This document shows positions 46,455 to 56,459 of a stretch of 64,000 nt of DNA, in pieces. Source of the stretch: Calendula officinalis (lineage: Eukaryota > Streptophyta > Magnoliopsida > Asterales > Asteraceae); the NCBI GenBank assembly GCA_963853835.1, contig OY970823.1, positions 61,947,845 through 62,011,844 of the forward strand. The letters are read 5' to 3'. Made by a program: the position numbers and the translations under genes. How positions within the stretch are numbered: the first letter of the stretch is position 1; each line of letters begins with the position of its first letter. The notes under the pieces are model-generated. The model ran no database searches. It was given only the letters and a program-made list of their open reading frames with translations, and was not told where the DNA came from.

Positions 46455-48260
46455 TCATAATGCAACAGTAATAAACATTGAGAGTTTGTCAGTCAGAAAA
46501 TGAAACCGGGGAGCAGTCAAAGACTTTGTAAACATGTTAGCAATCTGTAGAGTTGAAGGAATATGCGGAAGCGAGATAGTCCCCTGAAGCAAATGATGAC
46601 GAGTGAAGTGACAATCAATTTCAATATGCTTTGTACGCTCATGAAATACTGAATTTTTGGCAATCAATATTGCACTTTCATTGTCACAATGTAATGGAGT
46701 AGGCTTCGAAATGTTAACACCCATATCTGCAAGAAGCCATCGTAACCAAACAATCTCACAAGTGGCAAGAGCCATGGCACGATACTCAGATTCTGTAGAA
46801 GAACGAGAGACAATATCTTGTTTCTTACTTTTCCACGAAATCAGTGAATCTCCAAGGAAAATACAGTACCCAGTAGTTGATTTTCGATCATAAACGTCAC
46901 TATCCCAATCAGCATCACTATAGGCACGTAACTCAAGTGAGGATGAAGAAGGAAGAACAAGGCTGCGAAATTGTGTGCCACGAAGATATCTCAAAATACG
47001 CATCACAGCTCCCCAATGAACACTAGTAGGAGCAGTGACAAACTGACTAACAACATGAACTGCATGAGCAATATCAGGTCTTGTGAGAGTGAGATAAACC
47101 AAACTCCCCACAATGGTACGATAAAGGCTCGGATCAGATAAGGGGACACCGTCAGTTGGAGAATACTTGGCATTACTTTCTAACGGGGTATCAACTGTCC
47201 GGTTATCTGTGAGACGTGCATGGTCAAACAAATCTGAAATATACTTTGTCTGAGATAAGATGTAACCTTTTGGGGATTGAGCAACTTCAATGCCCAAGAA
47301 ATAGCGTAGCAAACCCAAATCCTTCATAGCAAAACGGTGAGCTAAATCACGTTTCAAAGATTCTATACCATCATGATCATCGCCAGTAATAATCATATCA
47401 TCAACATATAAAGAAAGAAGGATTCTACCTTTATCCGTGCATCGAACAAAAAGAGCCGAATCATGATTACTTGGTTGAAAACCAAGTGACATGATGACTG
47501 TAGAGAACTTCTCAAACCAAGCACGCGGTGCTTGTTTGAGACCATACAAGGCCTTTCGGAGGCGACAAACTTCACCTGGTTTGTGAGCAATACCTAGGGG
47601 CGGAGACATGTATACCTCTTCATGAAGATCACCATTCAAGAATGCATTCTTGACGTCCATCTGATAGATTTTCCATTGGCGAATTGAGGAAACTGCAATC
47701 AAAGTGCGAACAGTCGTCATTTTTGCAACTGGAGCAAATGTTTCCTCATAATCCATACCATACTGTTGTGAATACCCTTTTGCAACAAGTCTGGCTTTAT
47801 AACGTTCAATTGATCCATCGGATTTTGTCTTAATTTTGTATACCCAACGACAACCTATCGTGCGTTTTCCAAGCGGAAGCGGAACCAAATCACATGTACG
47901 TGTCTGGTAAAGAGCCGCAAGTTCCTCAGCCATAGCAGTCTGCCAAAGAGGATCAGAGACATCCTCTTTGTAGGATCACGACTTAGTGAGACGATGAACA
48001 TTGGACATAAAAGAAGAAAACCCAGACGAATAAGTAGAGTAAAGAAAATCAGGAAGTTGTGTGGACTTTCGATGACGAGTAGGCCTCCCCGGTGGTGGAT
48101 CAGCAACCGGTGGTGGAGCAGCAACCGGTGGTGGATCAGCAACCGGTGGTGGATCAGCAACCGGAGGTGGATCAGCAACCGGAGGTGGAGCAGCAACATC
48201 AATATCAAAGGGATCAATGAAGGAATTATGTGCACAGTTGGTCAACCTATGATGATACAT
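46455..48260 (-). pseudogene. copia reverse transcriptase-RNase H, with an in-frame stop
   Basis: The frame from 47933 to 46455 (492 codons) holds the full RT: RYKARLVAKGY, FAPVAKM, the MDVKNAFLNGDL block, LYGLKQAPRAW and the catalytic YVDDM. RNase H follows (YSDADW, RKSTTGY, SRSSTESEYRA). Upstream, the same frame continues to 48260 through a proline-rich linker (PPPVAD repeats), but a TGA separates it from the RT part at about 47972. The integrase that should precede the linker is absent because the inner element begins at about 48264. The product would make cDNA in virus-like particles; this copy cannot make a complete polyprotein. Confidence 0.88.
48090..48195 (-). repeat. 18-bp minisatellite in the copia linker
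   Basis: GGTGGTGGATCAGCAACC repeats about six times with variants (GGAGCA, GGAGGT), coding for ADPPPV/AAPPPV units. Confidence 0.85.
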
Positions 48261-48263
48261 CCA

Positions 48264-49357
48264 TGCCTACGAAACACTTAAGGGTCACACCGGTGAGTGC
48301 ATGTAATACGAACAAGTTATGCAACGATACTACGAAGAGGAATGATTCATAATAGTCATTATGAATCAGTTAAGTATTAAGTTAAGTTTAACTTATTACT
48401 AGATTAGTTTAACTAACTAATTAATACAAGTAGTTGTACATTTACTAGTTAAGTAAATTTACAATGTGTTAGTTATAGATTATCCATGATATGATTTAAA
48501 GCTATTAAATCATATAGTAATTGGATAATATTATTGTATAAATTATATAAAGGTTATTATATAATTAACTATTAAAAGTATAAATACAAGTGTATAATTT
48601 CGTGTATATGGGTACCGAAATTATAGTGTGTTAATACTAGACATTTGATAGTTAAGTGCAATGATAATAAACTAGTTAAAACTATAAGGGTTTAAAGTGT
48701 AAGAGATAAGTTTAATTAAGAGATTAATCTTAATTAAACTAGAAGGGCCCTAAGCGTAAGTCTTTCTAGTATAAATATAATGCATGGGGTTCCTTATTCC
48801 TTGATCACCAACTCGAAACCCTAGCCTCCTCCTCTCCTTGGGTTCGGCCGAACACAACCCCAAGAACACAACACTTTGTGTTCTTCGTGTTCTTCATTCG
48901 TTCTTCGTGTTCTTCAAGTCTTGAAGATCCAAGATCGTTGCAAGTGATCAACTAGAAGATCGTTCGTCGTGTTCATCATCAGTGGACTTATCTTAAGCAT
49001 TAACCTAAGGTATGTTTCATGGAACACATCTTCTTCTTCTCCTCTTGTTCGAAGTCGAACCAAGAACCCTAGGGTTCTTGGTAGTAGTCGACGAACACAC
49101 ACAAGTATGTGTGTGTGTTCGAGTTCTTCATACAAGGTTTCTTTCTTGTTAACCTAATCTAGTTTTCCAACATCCCAATCCTTTAGGATTTAAGGATTAG
49201 GTTTAATCCCAGTTCCGCATCTAGGGATTAAATCAGCTAGTTAGTTTAAACCGGTCAAGAACAAGTTCATGTTCTTGGTCAACAAGGTTCGAACTCGTGT
49301 ACTAGGTGGTCGACCCAAGTGGTTGATCAGTCGCATGGTGCGTAGTAAATCCCTACA
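48264..49357 (+). repeat. probable 5' LTR of the inner element
   Basis: It ends CCCTACA just before G and the primer site TGGTATCAGAGC. A TATA box (TATAAATA) at 48769-48776 and a CT-rich leader after it fit an LTR promoter. No second copy was found, so this rests on position and signals. Confidence 0.55.
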
Positions 49358-49358
49358 G

Positions 49359-49370
49359 TGGTATCAGAGC
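49359..49370 (+). promoter_or_regulatory. primer-binding site of the inner element
   Basis: TGGTATCAGAGC, complementary to the 3' end of initiator tRNA-Met, one base after the LTR. Confidence 0.85.
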
Positions 49371-49495
49371 GAGGTTTAGAAATCTATACTAGATTAACAA
49401 AGGTTGTTTGTTTACTTTAATTTACAAGTTTTTTTTGTTTCATGTTTTTCTTCTTTCTTCTTCATGTTTTTCGAAAAAGAGGGAAGAAACCCTAG

Positions 49496-50109
49496 GACCA
49501 AGAACATTAAACTAGTCTAAGTTTAATTGGTCAAGAAGGTTTCTAGAAACCCTAGCAATTTTCAAAAATACATAGAAAGAACCCTAGGATCAAGTATATT
49601 AAACAAGATATGTTTAATTGATCAAAATGATTCTTTCCATTATCCCTTGAAATTTTCGTGACTTAGGAATACCCTAGGATCAAGTATGTTAAACAAGTTT
49701 TGTTTAATTGATCAAAAGGATTCTTTCCTAATCCATTAGAATTTTCGAAATCTAGAGGATTACTTGGACACCAAGTTTATTAAACTAGTCTAGTTTAATT
49801 GGTGGAAAAGTTTCTTAGTGTTAAGATTTTCGAAAACCCTAAAGAACCCTAGAAACATTAAACTAGTTTAAGTTTAATGGTTTAAAAGTATTAATTAGGA
49901 TAATAATCTAAAACCTAGTTAATTAGACAAGTTTATGTCTAAAAGGTTTAAATTATTATTTTGATAGATTTATTAAAGCTAGTTTTTTAAACCTAGTAAC
50001 TTAGACAAAGTTTATTGTCTATAAGGTTTAAATTAAAGAGTTTAAATAAATTTATTAAAAGTTATAATCTATCTTAGAATTTAAACAAAGTTTATTGTTT
50101 AAAAGGATT
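49496..50109 (+). repeat. array of about eight covarying hairpins in the leader
   Basis: Units recur every 65-92 bp. Unit 1 (49496-49532) pairs GACCAA/TTGGTC and TTAAAC/GTTTAA. Units 2 (49588-49623) and 3 (49678-49713) pair GATCAA/TTGATC. Unit 4 (49769-49804) pairs CACCAA/TTGGTG. Units 6 (49911-49949) and 7 (49989-50029) pair AAACCT/AGGTTT with TAGAC/GTCTA. Units 5 and 8 are weaker. Units 1-4 all keep a 5-nt bulge between the two stems. Paired positions change together, which supports selection on RNA structure. No coding frame crosses the array. Confidence 0.75.
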
Positions 50110-50652
50110 GATTAAAATTAGTCTTTTAATTAAAATGATGTCTTTGATCAAGAAAGTCAAAACCCTAGTTTTGATTGATCAAAAGCAAGATTAGGGTTCA
50201 TCTAATTAATTTAGGGAATTGATAAAGAAGATGTTAATTTTTAAGTTCTAAAATTAACAAGATGTATTTAATTGTTTATGTATATATATTTAAATTTTCG
50301 GAAATTTTTAAATAATTAAATAAAATTGAATTTTAAAAGAAGTAATAAGTTTATACACATTTTAATTAGTTCAAGTTAAAATGTACATGTATAAGCTAGA
50401 TGTAATGTTCTTATTAGAATGTTACAAGTTTGTTATTATAAATATACATATATACACGAACATATACATTAAATACAAGTTAAAATGGAACAATTAAAAA
50501 CGGTAATGTTATTTTGATCTTTGAAGATAATATTATAATTAGTTATTGTATAAGTTATAATATAATTAAAACTAGAAAGTACAAAGTTATGATTTCAATA
50601 TAACTAGAAATTGTACAAGTTGAAATTATATGATTAACTAGAAATATACAAA

Positions 50653-50653
50653 G

Positions 50654-50705
<52 letters not shown>
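50653..50705. repeat. (TA)n microsatellite
   Basis: About 26 TA units in the leader of the inner element. Confidence 0.9.
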
Positions 50706-50708
<3 letters not shown>

Positions 50709-51949
50709 GATGTATAAAAGTTATAAATTATTATAACTAGATAATTATACAAGTATAACATAAGTATTTTACAAGTTATGTAATATACTAGATTAATGAT
50801 CAAGTATAAATAACAAGAACCTATATTTAACTAGTTCAAGTTAAATATAAGAAAGGTTTAAACAAACTAAAGAATTATTATATATAGTTTTTATATAATA
50901 GGTTTATTAGTTTCACCAAGTATAAACCGGTGATTGTGTTAGCTTAAGTTTCATCATGGTTGTTGAAGCTAGTGGGAGCTATACAAGAAAATCACAAAGT
51001 TTGTAAGTGTGTCGTTAAGGCATAAGTTATGGTCGAATTTAATAAGTAAGAAATAAATGTTTAATTTCATTATTAGACATATGAAAAACTAGGTATGTTA
51101 AACTAAGTTTATGTTTCAAGTACATTAATCATAAAAGTTTTAAAAGTTTAACATGAGTTTATAAGTTTTTCAAGTAATAGAAAACAAGTAAGTTTTATTA
51201 GAAATAAGGTTTCTCACAAAACCTAGTAAAACGTTTTGTACACCTCGTTTTAGGTATACATGTAAAAATCGTGTGAATTCTTGAAACTATAAGTTTTAAA
51301 GAATAGTTCTTATGTTTAAAGAAGGTGTCTTGGAGAACCATTCAATTCACAAGTCACATATTTTTAAACAAGGATTAAGATTGGAATAAAAGTTTAAGTT
51401 TAGTTTTAAGACTTAAACAAACCCAAGAAAATCTTAGATCGAAGTACTATCCACCTAATGGAACACCTCACTTGTTAAACGATATTCATATAGTAAGGAT
51501 AAAGAACCTTAGATATGGATTCAAATCATTGCGAGTGTTAGGGTGCGTAAGGTTCTGTGATAATCGGGAGTCCCCGCGCAGAGCATCGCACTGTCTTAGA
51601 TGGTCTGATCTACTTTGGTGATAATCGGGAGTCCCGACCCAAAAAGTACTTGAGTAGAATAAACATACTAGACTTTATTACTAACTTAGAAATGTACAAT
51701 TAGATTGTACAAAGTTGTAATAAGTTATAAGTCTAAAGATTCTACGACCCCTAGGAATCGTGTCAAGTCTTGATACGATCGGTAAGGAAGTTACCTACCA
51801 GAAATAGCATGTCTCGTCAGGAAGTGCCCAAACCTTGCGGCGAGAATGTGATATATGGATCCTAGGCCTAAAATATTAATTATGGGTTTATAATATATTT
51901 TAGAGAATGTTTATTGATGATTACTAATTAAACTGGGTTTGATTTGTAG

Positions 51950-52868
51950 ATGGCAGCAACAAATGTGATTGCGACAACAAGTACCAACAATCTCTCACTT
52001 CGCTCAATCCTCGAAAAGGACAAGTTGACTGGGTCAAACTTTCTCAACTGGGAGCGCAATCTTCGTATTGTGCTCAGGCATGAGAGAAAGTGGTATGTCT
52101 TGGAGAGAGCAGTACCGAACACCCCTGCTGTTAATGCCAGAGCTGAAACGAGGCAAGCTTATGATAAGCATGTCAGTGATGCACTTGATGTGAGCTGTTT
52201 AATGCTAGCCACCATGAGTCCTGAGTTACAAGCGGGACTTATGGATGTGCCTGCATTTGAGATGATCCAGCAACTTAGGGATTCATTTCAAGAGCAAGCT
52301 CGCACCGAGAGATTTGACATCAATCGAGCCTTCAACTCTTGCAAGATGGTCAAAGGAACGCCGGTGAGTGCCCACGTCATGAAAATGAAGGGACACATGG
52401 ATCACCTCGCTAGACTTGGTCACCCCATACCGTTGCAAATGGCAACAGATACTATACTCAACTTGTTGTCTGATGACTACAAGTCTTTTGTGGTCAACTA
52501 CAACATGCATAATATGGAGAAATCCATTACTGAGCTACATTCCATGCTCAAGACAGCTGAGTTGAGTTTGAGGACCAAATCTAAGGACGTTCTCTTGGTT
52601 GGTAACGGCGGTGGCGGTGGGAAGAAGAGAAAAGGGCATGGTGGTAAAGGAAAAGGGTAAAACCTATCCTAACCAAGTAGTGCCAAATGGTAAAGGTGTC
52701 AAACAAAAGGTCAAGAAGGTTAAGCCTAACACTGCAAGGACCGAGAACCGGTGCTTCAAGTGTGGTGAGACTGGGCATTGGAAAAGAAATTGTCCAAAGG
52801 GTGCAAGCGGTACTGGAGGAAACACAAGTTCCCCAGGTAACACAACCACACTTCTTAAATCACTTTAG
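51950..52868 (+). pseudogene. copia-type gag of the inner element, frameshifted
   Basis: The first frame (51950-52660, 236 codons) has the UBN2-type gag core: LTGSNFLNWERNLRI, WYVLERAVP, a QLRDSFQEQARTERF block, and SDDYKSFVVNYNMHN, ending in a Gly/Lys tail. The zinc knuckle CFKCGETGHWKRNC lies in another frame (up to 52868), so a small indel between about 52610 and 52660 breaks the protein. Gag packages the element RNA in particles. The open frame then stops without a protease. The ATG follows a long leader, so internal initiation or splicing would be needed if it was ever translated. Confidence 0.82.
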
Positions 52869-53479
52869 ATACTTGTAAAGTACATTACGAGTAATCTAAC
52901 TTTTGCAATCGTTTATTGCAGGAGGAGATGGAAAGTGATAGTGACCGGCATGAGATGGTGATGATCCCACGAGCACCAAGTTTTTTATAATTCAGTTTTT
53001 TGTGGATTCGTTTTAAACAATTTTAGTTTATTGTTTTTGGATAATTTTATTTTATGTTAAACAAGTTTTATTTTGGTTTTAAATAAATTTTGAATCCATG
53101 GTTGAATTATATTGTGTGCATGTGTGATAATTACACTAGTCAATGTTTAAGACTAGATTGTAAGTCAAGTTTTGATTTACTTATATTTCATGTTTTATAT
53201 ATTTGTTTGATTGTTGTATAAATAATGTCTTGATAGCTCAAGGTATTTAGATGCTAGTAATTAGAAAGTTTTTCTAATGAAAGTGTTTAAGAGTTTTATG
53301 GAAGCATAAGGTTCAATGGTTATTGAACTTAGTTAAAACATCTTAAGCAATAGTCATTACTTATGATAGAAAGTTTTAAAGTATTAGTATTAATATAGTA
53401 TGATTATATTGGATATAATCAAGATAGACTTTAAGAGTATTATTACAAGTCTTTTATACTCGTAGTAAAGGATTTAATG

Positions 53480-53700
53480 AAGTCATAATTCCCTAATAGG
53501 AATAATTGGATATTCGCATAATCCAAGTAAAATGACTTAGACATTAAATGACTTTAAAAAGGGACATAACTATATTAAAGTATTTAAGAATTAAATGGTA
53601 TTATTGCAAGTCTTTTATACTTGTAATAAATACAATATTTAATCAAGTCATGATTCCCTTATAGGAATAATGGATATTTGAGAAATCCAAGAAATGACTT
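53480..53700 (+). repeat. two copies of a predicted three-way RNA junction
   Basis: Both copies (53480-53538, 53645-53700) have the outer stem AAGTCAT/ATGACTT enclosing hairpin ATTCC/GGAAT and hairpin TGGAT/ATCCA, with different loops. Each is preceded by a hairpin CAAGT-CTTTTAT-ACTYG. Copy 2 ends at the junction with the host copia sequence. Confidence 0.65.
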
Positions 53701-53703
53701 TGA

Positions 53704-55053
53704 CATAGAGATCCCCAAGCCTACGGCCAATCCCAATCACCCTCCGTGATCGATCCTGAATACAACAAATCGAATCAAGAAAATAGACCAAACAACCAGA
53801 CTTGCACAATTGACTGACCGAAGCAAGATTCAAAGCAAGTGTAGGAATATGATAAACATCTGTTAGAGATATATATGGAGTAGCAATAGAGCCAACACCC
53901 TCAGCTAACATAGGTGTAGCACTAGCAGACATAACATATACGGGTGAACGAGGAGTTAACGAAGTGAAAGATGGCAAATGTGGTGACATATGATGGGATG
54001 CTCCAGAATCCAATATCCAAATGGATGAAGGTATACCTGAATTACTGGATGTAGATGGACCTGATTGAGACATGGATGCTGACATGGCTGCAGGATTGGC
54101 AGCAATGAACTGTTTAAACTTCTCAACAATCTGGGGATCAAGAGCAGATGGTGGTGTAAAGTCTGTTTCAGCCTCTACAGAAGGTGCAGCAGCCGCAAAC
54201 TGTGGTGGCCTGAAGTTTGAGGAAGAAGGACGAAAATGAGGTTGTCCAACAGATTTGTTATGTTTCTGATTTCCTTTATTCAACAACAAGGGGCACTGAG
54301 CCTTCCAATGATTTTTCTGCTTGCAATAGGTACACTCATCAAAGGCAACTCTGCTCCGGTTCTGGTTTGAAGACTGTCTTGGCTGAGTAACAGCAAGAAC
54401 AGTAGGCATTGTTGTCTTGGAGCCTTTGTCTACATGAGATTTCAGACGAGTTTCTCAGCAATCAACTCGTGAACAACTGAATCAACAGAGGGAAGTGGTG
54501 TGCGATGCAAGATTGAACCACGCAGACCTTCAAAATCTGAACGTAAAGCCATCAAGAACTGAACCAAACGCTGCTCTTCCCTTCTATCAATATAAGGCTT
54601 AAAAGCCTTCAAGTCAGCAGGTTCAGTAAGAGCTAGCTGATCCCACAAGTCATACATAGCAGCATAAAATTCTTGGACAGTTAAACTGTTCTGTTGAAGA
54701 GCTCGAATATCAAATTCTAACTGATATTGTTTTGCAAAATTAGATTGAGTATACAATCTATCCAAGTGATCCCAAACTTCCTTAGCTGTGTCATACTTTG
54801 CTAACTGAGTACCAATCGACTGGGTAACATAATTATTAATCCAAGTGATGATCTTGGAATTTTCAGTTTCCCAAGTTTCTAATAAGGTTGCATAATTTGC
54901 AGCCTTATCATCTGTTGGTTTGCTTTTGGTACCTGTTATAATACCCCACAAATTTTTCGCCCGCAAAAAGTTTTTCATAACATAACTCCAATAGGCATAA
55001 TTCTTGCCATCTAGTTGAGTGCTAATTGACTGAAGAGAATCGTCTCGAGCCAT
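53704..55053 (-). pseudogene. gag and protease of the outer copia element, frameshifted
   Basis: The gag core is 55053-54442 (starts MARDDSLQSISTQLDGKNY; WSYVMKNFL, NNYVTQSIGTQLAKY, TVQEFYAAMYDLWDQL, LMALRSDFEGLRGSIL). A one-base shift near 54447 moves the frame. The rest (54409 onward) carries the knuckle CTYCKQKNHWKAQC and the aspartic protease start ILDSGASHHM, then DVYHIPTLALNLASVSQL and GRRLGDLYV, where the inner element interrupts it. The protein would form the particle and cleave the polyprotein. It is defective as it stands. Confidence 0.85.
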
Positions 55054-55514
55054 GACCAGACAGAAGTAATAATAACCAGCAGAAACAATTACTACTGCTC
55101 AACACCAGCAGTAACGACCAGCAGAAACTGGTCAGTAGAAACAGATCAGCAGAAATAAACAGTACTGATCAGCAGAAACGAACCAGTAGTAATGACTTAC
55201 TACTGCTCAACACCAGCAGTAACGAACGAGACAGTAGTAACAGATCAACAGTTACTACTGCTCAGCACAAACACCAGTAGAAACAGTAACCAGTAGTAAC
55301 GATTAATACTGCTTAACCAAAATCAGGATTTCCCAAATCAACAAATCAGAAACCCTAACGAATACAAATCGCCAGACAAGAATACCAGTACTAACAGCCA
55401 AACGAAATCTCCAGAATCAGACAAAACCAAACGAATCAAAGCAAACGAAATACTGAAACGAGCGAGAAAAACATACCAAAATCGTCACCAATTTCGAACT
55501 AAAGATCGAGTTTA

Positions 55515-55526
55515 GCTCTGATACCA
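55515..55526 (-). promoter_or_regulatory. primer-binding site of the outer copia element
   Basis: TGGTATCAGAGC on the minus strand, directly next to the 5' LTR. Confidence 0.9.
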
Positions 55527-55684
55527 TGTGAACTTACAAAAGGAGACTAGGGTTTCATTACCAAATAGCAAAAGTGATCTTACAGAACAAAACAAAGAAA
55601 GACAATATATATAGTAAAGCTAACTAGCTAATGGGCTTGACATAAGGCCCAACTAATAAACCCAATAATACTATTAAGCTAACA
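55527..55684 (-). repeat. 5' LTR of the copia element
   Basis: 158 bp, TGTGAACTTAC to AAGCTAACA on the plus strand; partner of 46284-46441. Confidence 0.92.
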
Positions 55685-55689
55685 TTCAG

Positions 55690-56218
55690 AATCACCACAT
55701 AAGTAAATGGTTAATTTTCTAGCATATGAACATCAGAACATGCTACATGGTTATATACATCATCAATATATATAAGATCTTGTTCACATCTCTAAGGTTT
55801 GTTTTTAAAAAAATTAGAAAATTATTATATGTATAAAATGTTTGTACTTTAATTAATAGATGAGTAATTTTTAAGGTATAAAGATTGGCATCGATAACTC
55901 TTATGATTATCTTTGAATGTCTCGTTATAACTTATAAATTTATGCTAACATTTGGTCTCTCAATGGACACGTAATGACGGTGAGTTGGTACTTTCGTTTG
56001 GATTTAAGCCCAATTCCAATGAAGTCATTTTAATAACTATGGGCTTCAGTTTAAGCCTTTTTATTAGACAACTAAGAGTGGAATGATGAGAATTAGATAA
56101 CAAATAAACTAAGGCATATTCCATATTAAAATCTCATCCTTTGATGATTGGAATATTTAGTATATATACATAACCCCAACTAGTAGGAATAAAATGGTAA
56201 TTTAACATGCAGCCATAT
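55690..56218. other. intergenic between copia element and bHLH gene
   Basis: Mostly AT-rich. The last part is the 3' UTR side of the minus-strand bHLH gene. Nothing else recognised. Confidence 0.4.
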
Positions 56219-56404
56219 TTAGTTTTTGCAATCAGTAGATAGGATAACTTCCTCTTCAATTAGTCCAAGTATATGGTGGACTGCACCTGCTATGTCATCA
56301 GCTGATTTTAGACAACATCCTTCTTCTACCTGCACAATGTTGACGTAATCATATTACTTGTACATTGTCCATTAGTTAGGAATCATTATTAGGGTTTTGT
56401 ACTT

Positions 56405-56459
<55 letters not shown>

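Larger units (their letters stand above)
48264..53703 (+). mobile_element. gag-only LTR element (TR-GAG-like) lying inside the copia element
   Basis: On the plus strand: a probable 5' LTR (about 48264-49357), a tRNA-Met primer site (49359-49370), a 2.6-kb non-coding leader, a copia-type gag, and a 3' non-coding tract that stops where the host protease frame resumes (about 53703). No protease, integrase, RT or matching 3' LTR is seen. It is either a non-autonomous gag-only element or a larger one truncated at its 3' end. It sits where the host integrase should be. The left boundary is set by the first TG before GGGTCACACC and may be off by tens of bases. Confidence 0.65.
46284..55684 (-). mobile_element. 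Ty1/copia LTR retrotransposon, interrupted by a second element
   Basis: The LTRs (46284-46441 and 55527-55684) begin TG and end CA, and TTCAG is duplicated at 46279-46283 and 55685-55689. Orientation is minus. The primer site TGGTATCAGAGC (initiator tRNA-Met) adjoins the 55527 LTR, and a purine tract GAGGGGGGA adjoins the other LTR. Coding order on the minus strand is gag, protease, [foreign insert], then reverse transcriptase and RNase H, the copia order minus the integrase. The LTRs differ at 8 of 158 sites. One frameshift in gag and one stop before RT make it defective. Confidence 0.93.

Noticed and set aside
47994..48281. Plus-strand Arg/Trp-rich frame
   Set aside because: Antisense of the PPPVAD linker repeat in the copia element.
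52980..53700. A 3' LTR of the inner gag-only element
   Set aside because: The sequence does not match the 5' LTR region 48264-49357, so no second LTR can be claimed.
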